Shown in pieces: positions 23,457 to 30,828 of a stretch of DNA of 39,039 nucleotides. This DNA is from Gemmatimonadota bacterium (GTDB taxonomy: Bacteria; Gemmatimonadota; Gemmatimonadetes; Gemmatimonadales; Gemmatimonadaceae), in NCBI GenBank assembly GCA_947462095.1, contig CANHNQ010000018.1, positions 1-39,039 of the forward strand. The letters are read 5' to 3'. Below the pieces are notes generated by a model. The model was not told the DNA's origin and made no database searches. It worked only from the letters and a program-made list of their open reading frames with translations. The position numbers and the translations under genes were made by a program. The first letter of the stretch is position 1. Every line of letters begins with the position of its first letter.

Positions 23457-24419
23457 TTACTTCAGGAAGCGCGTGTCGGCCAGCTTGGCGATGTCCGGCA
23501 CGCGCTTGATGATGCCGGCCTCCAGCAGGATCTCGGCGGCCTTCTTGCTGAACGCGGCGTGTTCGCCGGCAAAGAACTTGACGTTGGCCTCACGGTCCTG
23601 CCAACGCAGGAACTTCTGACTTTCCTCGAACCGCTCGGCGGTTTGCTTCACATCGGCGCCCATGATTTCGAAGCTCTTCTTCGGCTGAGCCTTGATCATG
23701 GCCACGGCGTCGAAGTAGGCGTCGGTCAACGCCTTGGCGGCCTTCGGGTTCTCAGCCAGGAACTTCGGCGTGCAGCCGAAGGTGTCCATGATGATCGGGT
23801 AGTCCAGCGTGGTGGCGATGATCTTGCCGGCCTCGGGCTTGGCGCGCACGGCGCTGAGGTAGGGCTCGTAGGTCATGGCCGCGGCGATGCCGGCGGTGCC
23901 CGCGATCATGGCGTTGGCGGCGACCTGCGGCTCGAGGTTGACCACCTTCACGTCCTTCATGCTCAGGCCGTTCTCGCGCAGCATCCAGGCCAGGGTGAAG
24001 TAGGGCGCGGTGCCGGGCGCGCTGGCGGCCACGGTCTTGCCCTTGAGCTCCTTAATGGAGTTGATGCCAGGCTTGACCACCATGCCGTCGGCGCCGAAGC
24101 TCTTGTCCAGCTGGAAGATCTGCGTGGTGGCCACGCCGTTGGCATTCCAGACCACCCAGGTCTCCACCGTGGTGGCTGCGCACTGGACGTCACCGGAGGC
24201 GATGGCCAGATGGCGGTCCTTTTGCGGGATCTTCTGAAGGCTCACGTCGAGCCCGCGCTTCTTGTAGAAGCCCGCTTCCTTGGCCAGGGTGAGCGGGGCA
24301 AAGCCGGTCCAGCCGGCAATGCCAATGGCGACCTTGGTTTCCTGAGCGGAGGCAGCGGTGCCGACGGTGGCCAGCACGACGGCGGCCGAAGCGGCCAGGG
24401 CAATCATGGACTTCTTCAC
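23457..24419 (-). CDS. ABC transporter substrate-binding protein (SsuA/TauA/NMT1-like)
   Basis: This is a 320-aa periplasmic binding protein of the SsuA/TauA/ThiY superfamily. A typical signal peptide (KKSMIALAASAAVVLAT to ASAQE at about 25-27) is followed by two alpha/beta lobes: VAIGIAGWTGFAPLTLAKEA, FYKKRGLDVSL, SGDVQCAATTVET and LKGKTVAASAPGTAPYF. The ligand is unknown. The start is GTG at 24419, giving the normal basic MKKS n-region; an ATG at 24407 would truncate it. It is the first gene of the transporter operon, 108 nt downstream of gltX on the same strand. The protein looks more like Burkholderiales homologues than its neighbours do. Confidence 0.9.
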   Translation of the reverse strand: MKKSMIALAASAAVVLATVGTAASAQETKVAIGIAGWTGFAPLTLAKEAGFYKKRGLDVSLQKIPQKDRHLAIASGDVQCAATTVETWVVWNANGVATTQIFQLDKSFGADGMVVKPGINSIKELKGKTVAASAPGTAPYFTLAWMLRENGLSMKDVKVVNLEPQVAANAMIAGTAGIAAAMTYEPYLSAVRAKPEAGKIIATTLDYPIIMDTFGCTPKFLAENPKAAKALTDAYFDAVAMIKAQPKKSFEIMGADVKQTAERFEESQKFLRWQDREANVKFFAGEHAAFSKKAAEILLEAGIIKRVPDIAKLADTRFLK

Positions 24420-24527
24420 AGGGGACTCGTGATGAAAGCGGTCAGGCCGACAACGGCCAAGAGACAGCGGCAAGAGGGCCGAGTGGCGGAGGACTGTCCG
24501 CTGACCACGGGTTCAACCAGGGCACGC

Positions 24528-25994
24528 CTACGCGTCCTGCTTCAGGAACGCCACCGCCGCTGCCACACGCGCCAGTGAGTGCTCGCGCCCCACGTACAAC
24601 AGCACCTCGAAAATCCCCGGGCTGACCGTCTTGCCCGTGAGCGCCACACGCAGCGGCTGAAAAATCTTGCCGCCGGAAATGCCTTTCTCCTCGGCCAGTT
24701 TGCGGAGTGCGTCTTCCATCGCCGTCGGCTCCCACGACTCGAGCGTCGCCAGTCGATCGTGCGTGGCCTGCAGGATTTCACCGGTGACGGCGGCATCACG
24801 CCACTGCTTGCCGATGGCCTCGGCGTCGTACGCCACCGTTTCGCCGAAGAACGTGGTCGCCAGCTGCACGATCTCGTCGGTGAGTCGCGCCCGCACGCGC
24901 AGGAGCTCCAGCACCCCGTGAAACCACTCCCGTCGCGACTCGAGCTCAGCCACCGTGGCGAGTCCCGCCGTCTCGAACAGCGGCGCCACGATGTGCGCCA
25001 GCTCGGCGATCGGGATCAGCGCCAGATGCTGCCCGTTCATCCACTCCAACTTCTTGGTGTCGAAGATCGCGGCTTTGGCGTGCAGTCCGTGCATGCTGAA
25101 CCGCTCGATCAGCTCGGGCAGTTGCATCACTTCGGTGTCGTCACCCGGCGACCAGCCCAGCAGCGCCAGGAAGTTGAGCATCGACTGGGGCAGGAAGCCT
25201 AGATGCTGGTAGTCGCCGACCGCCGTGGCGCCATGACGCTTGGACAGCTTCTTGCCGTCGGCGCCGTGGATCATGGGCACATGCCCGAACTGCGGCACCT
25301 CGGCCCCCAGCGCGCGATAGAGCAGGATCTGCTTCGGCGTGTTCGAGATGTGGTCATCGCCGCGCATCACGAGCGTGATCCCCATGGCGATGTCGTCACT
25401 CACCACGGCCATGTTGTACACCGGTGTGCCGTCGGACCGGAGGATGATGAAATCCTCGATGTCCCGGTTCGGGAACGCGATGCGCTCATGTACCACATCG
25501 TGCCACTCCGTGACGCCGTCGGGCACCTTGAAGCGGATCGCGTACGGCTCATGGCGCGCCAGCTTCTCGGCCGTCTCGGCGTCGCTGAGCGTGGCCGTGT
25601 CACGATCGAAACGATACGCGTCGCCGCGCGCTTCGGCTTCGTGGCGCAGCCGCTCCGTTTCCGCCGGCGGCGTGAAGTCGCGATAGGCGGCGCCACTGTC
25701 GAGCAGGCGGTGGGCGTCGGCATAGTGCCGCTCCACGTTGGCGCCCTGGTACACGACCTCTTCGTCCCACGTGAGCCCGAGCCACTCGAGGCCCTCGAAA
25801 ATGGCGCGGGTGCTTTCGTCGGTGCTACGGGCGCGATCGGTGTCCTCGATGCGCAGCAGGAAGTCGCCGTCGAACTTCTTGGCGTACAGCCAGTTGAACA
25901 GGGCGGTACGCGCGCCGCCGACGTGGAGAAATCCGGTCGGTGACGGAGCGAAGCGCACACGGGGGCGCTTCACGATGGACTCAGACGACGACAT
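24528..25994 (-). CDS. gltX: Glutamyl-tRNA synthetase
   Basis: This class I synthetase charges tRNA-Glu. The 488-aa length is standard. The HIGH-equivalent motif is FAPSPTGFLHVGGART (about residues 14-29) and the KMSKS-equivalent is KKLSKRHGA. The intermediate LLRIEDTDRARSTDES block and the GDDHISNTPKQI segment are diagnostic. The C-terminal anticodon-binding domain follows (from about 330). The ATG at 25994 was chosen over an upstream alternative at 26039 because that one would run into the tRNA terminator and because the family N-terminus fits. It lies downstream of tRNA-Ser(GCU) on the same strand, separated by a terminator. Confidence 0.96.
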   Translation of the reverse strand: MSSSESIVKRPRVRFAPSPTGFLHVGGARTALFNWLYAKKFDGDFLLRIEDTDRARSTDESTRAIFEGLEWLGLTWDEEVVYQGANVERHYADAHRLLDSGAAYRDFTPPAETERLRHEAEARGDAYRFDRDTATLSDAETAEKLARHEPYAIRFKVPDGVTEWHDVVHERIAFPNRDIEDFIILRSDGTPVYNMAVVSDDIAMGITLVMRGDDHISNTPKQILLYRALGAEVPQFGHVPMIHGADGKKLSKRHGATAVGDYQHLGFLPQSMLNFLALLGWSPGDDTEVMQLPELIERFSMHGLHAKAAIFDTKKLEWMNGQHLALIPIAELAHIVAPLFETAGLATVAELESRREWFHGVLELLRVRARLTDEIVQLATTFFGETVAYDAEAIGKQWRDAAVTGEILQATHDRLATLESWEPTAMEDALRKLAEEKGISGGKIFQPLRVALTGKTVSPGIFEVLLYVGREHSLARVAAAVAFLKQDA

Positions 25995-26037
25995 AAGCGC
26001 GGCAGACCGAAGAGTCGTGGACGCAACAGGATTGGAC

Positions 26038-26079
26038 AAAAAACAGCGCGGGCCCGCCGACGATGCAGCGGACCCGCGC
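26038..26079 (-). terminator. Rho-independent terminator after tRNA-Ser(GCU)
   Basis: A 12-bp GC stem (26046-26057 with 26068-26079, one G-U wobble) has a 10-nt loop. On the minus strand it is followed, after two nt, by six T residues (26043-26038). It starts 3 nt beyond the tRNA 3' end and lies upstream of gltX, separating the two transcripts. Confidence 0.85.
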
Positions 26080-26081
26080 AG

Positions 26082-26171
26082 CGGAGAGGGCGGGATTCGA
26101 ACCCGCGATAGAGGTTGACCCCCTATGCCGGTTTAGCAAACCGGTGCCTTCAGCCTCTCGGCCACCCCTCC
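26082..26171 (-). tRNA. tRNA-Ser (anticodon GCU)
   Basis: This is a 90-nt class II tRNA. Acceptor GGAGGGG pairs with CCTCTCC (one G-U), discriminator G. The D-arm is GGCCGAGAGGCTGAAGGC, the anticodon stem-loop CCGGTTTGCTAAACCGG has anticodon GCT, the long variable arm pairs AGGGG-type sequence with CCTCT, and the T-arm is GCGGGTTCGAATCCCGC. CCA is not encoded. It reads AGC/AGU codons. The 130 nt upstream (26172-26301) presumably hold its promoter, but no clear boxes were identified. Confidence 0.96.
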
Positions 26172-26301
26172 CAAGCTTGCGGACGGTGCCCAAGGGCAGC
26201 GATGCAGGCCAGTTGTACGACAGACCTGCAATCTCACCCGGTACGCGCTCGGGGTCAACCGGTTGCGGAACGGCGGACGATCGCGGCTGGGCGGATCGCG
26301 G

Positions 26302-27408
26302 TTACCAGTCCAGCCGCGTAATCGTGCCGTTGCCGCCCACGATCCACGCGCGGGCACCGACCGCACTCACCCCGGTGGTGAGTGCATTCGTGAGCGTGCG
26401 CCACGTGCGCGCGCCATCACGGGTGATGAACGCGCCGCCGTAACTGGTGACCACAGCGGTCTCGCCGCCGGCGCCCGGCACCCAGGCCACGCCCACCAGC
26501 GCTCCGGGGAGGGGTGGACGCGTGCGGAGCTCCCACGTGCGTCCGGCGTCGGTCGTCATCCCGACCACGGCGGTCGAGCTGTCCGTCCGTAACCTGTTGA
26601 TGTCGGCGGCGACGGCCAGACCGATCCGGCCATCCTTGAACGCGAGTCCCGTGAGGCCGGCGACGGTACCGCGCGTAAACGGCGTGTTCTCCACCTCCCA
26701 CGTGCGTCCGGCATCACGGCTGCGAAGCAGTCGCGCGCCCGGTGCGCCCGTGGCGATGAACACCATCCGCGGATCGCCGTGCACCACGCACAGGCCGCTG
26801 GCCGCGAATGCGCCTTCGCCCGGCAACGGGACCGGCACCACGGCGGGGGCGAGCAGCCGCCAGGAGGCGCCGTCGGTATCGGTGAACAGGATGTTCGACC
26901 GTCCCCCCGACGCATCACTGAAGGCCACACCGGTTCGTCCGCGCCCCGTGCCGAACGACAGGCAATCGTAGAAGGCGGCGGTATCGGGGTTCATGAACTG
27001 CAGCGTCCACGAGGCACCGCCGTTCGTGGTGCGATAAATCCGCGATTTCGCACCATTGCCGGAGGACATGATCCATGCCGTGTCGGCGTCGATGGCATGA
27101 ACATCGCGGAACTCGAGCGAGTCGCCGCTCGCCGTGGGGCGCGCGGCCCACGTGTCACCGCCGTCGATCGAGCGCAGCACGACGCCCCCATGGCCCGAGG
27201 CCCACACCACCCGCTCGGAGACCGCGTGCACGGCCTGCAGGAGCTTCGAGGTGCCGCTGGTCTGCTCGGTGACCCGGACATCAGGCGCCGGCGCCTGTGC
27301 AGGCAGCGCCCGCGAGAGCGCGACCGCGCCAAGGAGCCACGACCGCGCCCCCGTGAGGGCGAGCGATCGACGGGCGTAACGACGGAGGCGATGGGGAGCG
27401 TTTTCCAT
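26302..27408 (-). CDS. Ycf48/BNR-type beta-propeller protein, exported
   Basis: This is a 368-aa protein with an N-terminal signal sequence (basic HRLRRYARRS, then hydrophobic to about ALPAQ at 34-38). A seven-bladed propeller follows, marked by repeated Asp-box-like turns: DGGDTW, NGGASW, DGASW, DAGRTW (twice) and DGARTW. This matches the Ycf48-like/'photosystem II stability factor-like' family, which in non-phototrophs is a periplasmic propeller of unclear function; sialidase-type catalysis is not indicated. The ATG at 27408 has no Shine-Dalgarno and is preceded by a TAGCTT box at 13 nt. It is divergent from the BIG2 lipoprotein across 133 nt. Confidence 0.85.
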   Translation of the reverse strand: MENAPHRLRRYARRSLALTGARSWLLGAVALSRALPAQAPAPDVRVTEQTSGTSKLLQAVHAVSERVVWASGHGGVVLRSIDGGDTWAARPTASGDSLEFRDVHAIDADTAWIMSSGNGAKSRIYRTTNGGASWTLQFMNPDTAAFYDCLSFGTGRGRTGVAFSDASGGRSNILFTDTDGASWRLLAPAVVPVPLPGEGAFAASGLCVVHGDPRMVFIATGAPGARLLRSRDAGRTWEVENTPFTRGTVAGLTGLAFKDGRIGLAVAADINRLRTDSSTAVVGMTTDAGRTWELRTRPPLPGALVGVAWVPGAGGETAVVTSYGGAFITRDGARTWRTLTNALTTGVSAVGARAWIVGGNGTITRLDW

Positions 27409-27415
27409 ACGGAAA

Positions 27416-27421
27416 AAGCTA
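27416..27421 (-). promoter_or_regulatory. TAGCTT box 13 nt before the 27408 start (leaderless promoter candidate)
   Basis: On the minus strand CAGGTAGCTTTTTCCGT leads directly into the ATG at 27408, with the T of TAGCTT at 27421. No Shine-Dalgarno sequence is present. The motif and spacing match those before 246, 16173 and 20723. Confidence 0.35.
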
Positions 27422-27541
27422 CCTGCGCGATCGGAAGACGAAATCCCTAGCGAAAGTGGGCAGTCGCTGATTGTCTTAGGCTCAGGTTCCGATCGGCGGA
27501 GTTCTGTCGATGCCGCGCTGTGCCCCTCCAGCCTTCTGACG

Positions 27542-28726
27542 ATGCTTCAGCTTCGCTCCCTTCGTCGCGGAATTGTCGCGACCCGCCTGCTTCTCGGTGC
27601 CACGCTGCTCGTGGGCGGTATGGCCGCCTGCACTGACGAAGCGGACACGGTCGCCGCGCCGGTGATCAACACGAATACGGTGGTCGTCACCCCGCGCGTG
27701 TCGAGTCTCCGGGTGGGGCAGACGCAGCAGCTCGCGGCGTCGCTGGTCGACAAGAACGGCGCGCCCCTCCCGGCCAGCGCGATCACGTGGACATCGGCTG
27801 AGCCGACGATCGCCACCGTGTCCGCCACTGGCCTCGTGACGATGCTCACGACGGGGAGCACGGCCATTCAGGCCACCATCAACGGGGTGACGGGCATTGC
27901 GTCATTGCAGGGTGTGCCGGCCGTGGCCACGGTCACGGTGACGCCACTCGCGCGTAATCTGCGTGTGGCCGAATCGCTCCCACTCGCCTATACGCTGCGT
28001 GATGCGTCGGGCAACGTGCTGTTGGCGCGCGCCGTCACGTTCTCGTCGTCGGCGCCCACGGTGGCCACCGTCTCGGCCGATGGCGTGGTCACGGGTGTTG
28101 CGGCCGGAACCACGACGATCACGGTGACCAGCGAAACGCGCACCGCGACGTACCCCCTCACGGTGGAAATTGTCCTCCCGGTGAACACGGTCACGCTCTC
28201 GCCGCTCAACCCGACCGTGGCCGTTGGCGGTACGCAGCAGCTGACGGCGACATTGCGCGATGCCAACAGTGCGGTCGTGACCGGCCGTGCGGTCAGCTGG
28301 TCGACGTTGTCGGCCGCGTCGGTGGGCACGGTGTCGGCGACGGGGCTGGTGAGTGTGCTCACCGCCGGGTCCGTGGTCGTGAGCGCCACCAGCGAGGGCA
28401 AGGTCGGCACGGCGGTCATCAACCCGCTGCTCCCCGGCACGCCGCTCACCATTGCCGGTGCCAACGGCACCACGCTCACCTGGTACTTCGAGGTCCCGGC
28501 CGGCGCCACGAGTGTGACCGTGGCGACCACCGGTGCCGGCACACAGGATCCTGACATCTTCGTGTTCCGCCCGGGGGCCACCACGGCAGCGTGCGCATCC
28601 GAACTTGCCGGCCCGAACGAAACGTGCACCATCACCACCACGGTGACGCCGGGGCTCTGGCGCGTGTCGGTGCTCGCCTACACCGCGTACTCGGCGGTGT
28701 CGCTGCGCGCGACCATCACGCCGTAA
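27542..28726 (+). CDS. BIG2-repeat lipoprotein with C-terminal PPC domain
   Basis: This is a 394-aa surface or periplasmic lipoprotein. The signal peptide ends in GMAAC (Cys30, a slightly atypical lipobox). Three bacterial Ig-like group 2 domains follow (about 45-125, 128-210 and 213-295), each with the pattern 'VxVTP...LxVGxTQQLxAxLxDxxGxxL...W.S..P.VATVSA.GLVT...G'. The C-terminal 90 residues (TLTWYFEVPAGATSVTVATT and DPDIFVFRPG) match the pre-peptidase C-terminal (PPC) beta-sandwich. It is likely an adhesion or matrix protein. It is divergent from the Ycf48-like gene and is followed by a strong hairpin. Confidence 0.85.
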   Translation: MLQLRSLRRGIVATRLLLGATLLVGGMAACTDEADTVAAPVINTNTVVVTPRVSSLRVGQTQQLAASLVDKNGAPLPASAITWTSAEPTIATVSATGLVTMLTTGSTAIQATINGVTGIASLQGVPAVATVTVTPLARNLRVAESLPLAYTLRDASGNVLLARAVTFSSSAPTVATVSADGVVTGVAAGTTTITVTSETRTATYPLTVEIVLPVNTVTLSPLNPTVAVGGTQQLTATLRDANSAVVTGRAVSWSTLSAASVGTVSATGLVSVLTAGSVVVSATSEGKVGTAVINPLLPGTPLTIAGANGTTLTWYFEVPAGATSVTVATTGAGTQDPDIFVFRPGATTAACASELAGPNETCTITTTVTPGLWRVSVLAYTAYSAVSLRATITP

Positions 28727-28743
28727 GCGTTCCCACGAAACCG

Positions 28744-28790
28744 AAGACGCCCGCGATCGGCCGACCACCGATCGCGGGCGTCTTTCTTTT
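28744..28790. terminator. Strong bidirectional terminator hairpin
   Basis: A perfect 17-bp stem (28744-28760 with 28768-28784) has a 7-nt loop. T-rich sequence follows on the plus strand (TCTTTT, 28785-28790). It ends the BIG2 lipoprotein transcript and, on the other strand, lies just past the 3' end of tRNA-Ser(UGA). Confidence 0.9.
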
Positions 28791-28796
28791 CGGATA

Positions 28797-28883
28797 CGGC
28801 GTAGGTGAGATTCGAACTCACGGAACCCTTTCAGGTTCGGCGGTTTTCAAGACCGCTGCCTTAAACCACTCGGCCACCACGCC
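28797..28883 (-). tRNA. tRNA-Ser (anticodon UGA)
   Basis: This is an 87-nt class II tRNA. Acceptor GGCGTGG pairs with CTACGCC (one G-U), discriminator G. The D-arm is GGCCGAGTGGTTTAAGGC, the anticodon loop CTTGAAA has anticodon TGA, the variable arm is GAACC-tgaaa-GGGTTC, and the T-arm is GTGAGTTCGAATCTCAC. CCA is not encoded. It reads UCA and related UCN codons. It is the second tRNA-Ser within 2.8 kb on the same strand. Confidence 0.96.
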
Positions 28884-28884
28884 T

Positions 28885-28917
28885 TCAGGTCGCACGGCAT
28901 GAATGCCTCCGACCTGA
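28885..28917. repeat. Two-tier palindrome next to tRNA-Ser(UGA)
   Basis: Outer arms TCAGGTCG (28885-28892) and CGACCTGA (28910-28917) enclose an inner inverted repeat GGCAT-GA-ATGCC (28896-28907). It begins one nt upstream of the tRNA 5' end. Together the tiers can form a 13-bp interrupted hairpin. It could be a promoter-proximal operator, a processing signal, or a remnant terminator; nothing decides between these. Confidence 0.6.
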
Positions 28918-29023
28918 CGGAAGAAAATGGCGAGGGCCCCACGCGGGCAACCCCTGATCTGCACCCGATGCCGCTGTCGCCTCCAATGCGCCTGCAACCC
29001 GTTTTGCGCCACGCAGGTCGCCG

Positions 29024-29644
29024 GTGAGCCTCCGGGCCGTCCAGCGGGAATACGGCGCGCTGGCGGGGCGCTACGACCGGCGATGGGCCCGCTACGTGGC
29101 CGCGTCCACCGCACTGGCCGTGCCCCTCGTCGCCCCGCAGCCGGGCGAACGCGTGCTCGACGTCGGGTGCGGCACGGGGGTCCTGCTCGAACAGCTCCGC
29201 AGGCGCACCCCCGCGGCGCAGTGCCTCGGGGTCGATGCCACGATGGGAATGCTCGCCCGTGCCCGTGCACGCCTGGGGAGCGACGTACTGCTGATCGAGA
29301 GCAGCGGCGACGCACTACCGCTGGCCGACCGGAGTGTGCACGCGGTGGTGTCTACCAGCGCGCTGCACTACATGGCCGATGCGCCCGGCGCATTCCGGGA
29401 GATGCACCGCGTCCTCGCACCCGGCGGCACCCTCGTGGTCGTGGACTGGTGCGCCGACTTCCTGACCATGCGGGCGCTCGACCTGCTGCTGCGGGTGGCC
29501 GACCGCGCCCATGCGCAGACGTATACCACCGCCGCCGTGCAGCGCCTTGCGGCGGGTGCCAACTTCGAGCGCATCGACACCATGCGTTGCAAGATCGACC
29601 GGTTCTGGGGACTTTTCGTGCTCACCGCCCGCGTTCGAGCCTAG
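29024..29644 (+). CDS. Class I SAM-dependent methyltransferase
   Basis: This is a 206-aa Methyltransf_11-type enzyme. Motif I is VLDVGCGTGVLLEQL (about 44-58), with the acidic motif II residue in CLGVDATMGML, motif III-like GDALPLADRSVHAVVS, and ALHYMADAPGAFREMHRVLAPGG (post-motif region). The N-terminal REYGALAGRYDRRWARY helix resembles small-molecule (UbiE-like) methyltransferases. The substrate is unknown. The start is GTG at 29024. The 140-nt region between the tRNA and this gene holds the palindrome and no other recognised element. A DUF1611 gene follows after 48 nt on the same strand. Confidence 0.88.
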   Translation: MSLRAVQREYGALAGRYDRRWARYVAASTALAVPLVAPQPGERVLDVGCGTGVLLEQLRRRTPAAQCLGVDATMGMLARARARLGSDVLLIESSGDALPLADRSVHAVVSTSALHYMADAPGAFREMHRVLAPGGTLVVVDWCADFLTMRALDLLLRVADRAHAQTYTTAAVQRLAAGANFERIDTMRCKIDRFWGLFVLTARVRA

Positions 29645-29692
29645 CCGCGATCACCGACTCTCCCTCTCTCCACCGTCCGCGAGTGTCTTGCC

Positions 29693-30700
29693 ATGCCCGA
29701 ACTCCGCAAGCCGTACCTCCTGTACCTCGGTGACTCCACGCATCCCACCGACGCCAAGACCGCCTGCGGACTGCGCGATTGGTGCCCCGATGACGTGATC
29801 GGTGAATGGAGCCTACCGCAGGCCACGGTCAGTGTGGGGCTGTCTCGCCTCTCGCCTGCGGACGCCGCCACGCGAGGTGCCGGAAGTCTGGTCATCGGTA
29901 TCGCGTCGGTCGGCGGACGCGTGCCCGACGCCTGGCTCCCCGATCTCGAGGCGGCCATCGCCAGCGGGCTCGATATCGTGAGCGGCATGCATACGCGCCT
30001 GTCGTCGTTTCCCGCTCTGGTGGCCGCGGCCCAGCGGCACGGCGTGCGCCTCATGGACGTGCGGCACAGCGATGCCACGTTCCCGGCCGGCACGGGCGAC
30101 AAGCGCACCGGCATGCGCGTGGCCACGGTGGGCACCGACTGCGCCCTCGGTAAGAAGTACACGGCGCTGTCACTCACCGATGCGCTGCGGGCGCGCGGCG
30201 CCAAGGCCACGTTCCGTGCCACGGGGCAGACCGGCATCATGATCGCCGGTAGCGGTATCGCGATCGACGCGGTGGTGGCCGACTTCATTGCCGGCGCGGC
30301 CGAGGTCTTGTCCCCCGACAACGAGCCCGATCACTGGGACGTGATCGAAGGGCAGGGCTCGTTGTTTCATCCGGCGTATGCGGGCGTCACGCTGGGGCTG
30401 CTGCACGGCTCGCAGCCCGACTGCCTCGTGCTCTGTCACGACCCGTCGCGGCTCACCATCGAGTACCGGCCGAACCATCCGATCCCCCCGCTGGCCGACG
30501 CGGTGGCGCAGTATCTCACGGCGGCGCGCATCACGAACAAGCACGCGCGACTGGCGGGGGTGAGCATCAATTCGTCTTCGCTGTCTGATGAGGCGTGGTC
30601 TGAGTACGCGGTGCGGGTTTCGACAGAACTAGGAGTACCCGTGTGCGATCCAATGCGCGGCGGACTCGATGCGATTGCGGCGTCGGTGTTGTCGGGATGA
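29693..30700 (+). CDS. DUF1611 family protein (DgcN-like)
   Basis: This is a 335-aa protein of the DUF1611 family. It has an N-terminal Rossmann-like domain (about 1-125) and a C-terminal P-loop-like domain starting at RVATVGTDCALGKKYTALSL (about 140-159), with FRATGQTGIMIAGSGIAID and WDVIEGQGSLFHPAYAGVTLG. All are family hallmarks. A characterised member, DgcN, N-acetylates D-glutamate in a catabolic route together with the dipeptide epimerase-like DgcA. No DgcA-like gene is in the window, so transfer of that function is uncertain. It is followed by a long hairpin repeat and faces the amidohydrolase gene. Confidence 0.88.
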   Translation: MPELRKPYLLYLGDSTHPTDAKTACGLRDWCPDDVIGEWSLPQATVSVGLSRLSPADAATRGAGSLVIGIASVGGRVPDAWLPDLEAAIASGLDIVSGMHTRLSSFPALVAAAQRHGVRLMDVRHSDATFPAGTGDKRTGMRVATVGTDCALGKKYTALSLTDALRARGAKATFRATGQTGIMIAGSGIAIDAVVADFIAGAAEVLSPDNEPDHWDVIEGQGSLFHPAYAGVTLGLLHGSQPDCLVLCHDPSRLTIEYRPNHPIPPLADAVAQYLTAARITNKHARLAGVSINSSSLSDEAWSEYAVRVSTELGVPVCDPMRGGLDAIAASVLSG

Positions 30701-30715
30701 ATCGCTGAACCGAAA

Positions 30716-30795
30716 ACGCAGAGTCGCAGAGAGCGCAGAGGCGCAGAGAATAAAAATGTCTTCTCTGCGCCTCTGCGTTCTCCGCGACTCTGCGT
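30716..30795. repeat. 34-bp inverted repeat of the CGCAGAG type
   Basis: Arms of 34 nt (30716-30749 and 30762-30795) pair with only two non-Watson-Crick positions around a 12-nt A/T-rich loop. Each arm is built of the degenerate unit GCGCAGAG/TCGCAGAG repeated about four times. It lies between the convergent DUF1611 and amidohydrolase genes, 15 and 33 nt from their stops, and probably works as a bidirectional terminator. Comparable 'CGCAGAG' repeats occur dispersed in genomes of several soil phyla. Confidence 0.9.
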
Positions 30796-30828
30796 GACCC
30801 GTTCTCGGCACGACGCCGAACGCACCCC

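Noticed and set aside
24420-24527. Possible regulatory RNA or insertion boundary between gltX and the ABC operon
   Set aside because: Searched by eye for direct repeats, a T-tract hairpin and promoter boxes; nothing convincing was found in these 108 nt.
26082-28883. A tRNA-flanked genomic island between the two tRNA-Ser genes
   Set aside because: The two tRNAs have different anticodons and no direct repeat of a tRNA 3' end was seen. The genes between them (Ycf48-like propeller and BIG2 lipoprotein) include no integrase.
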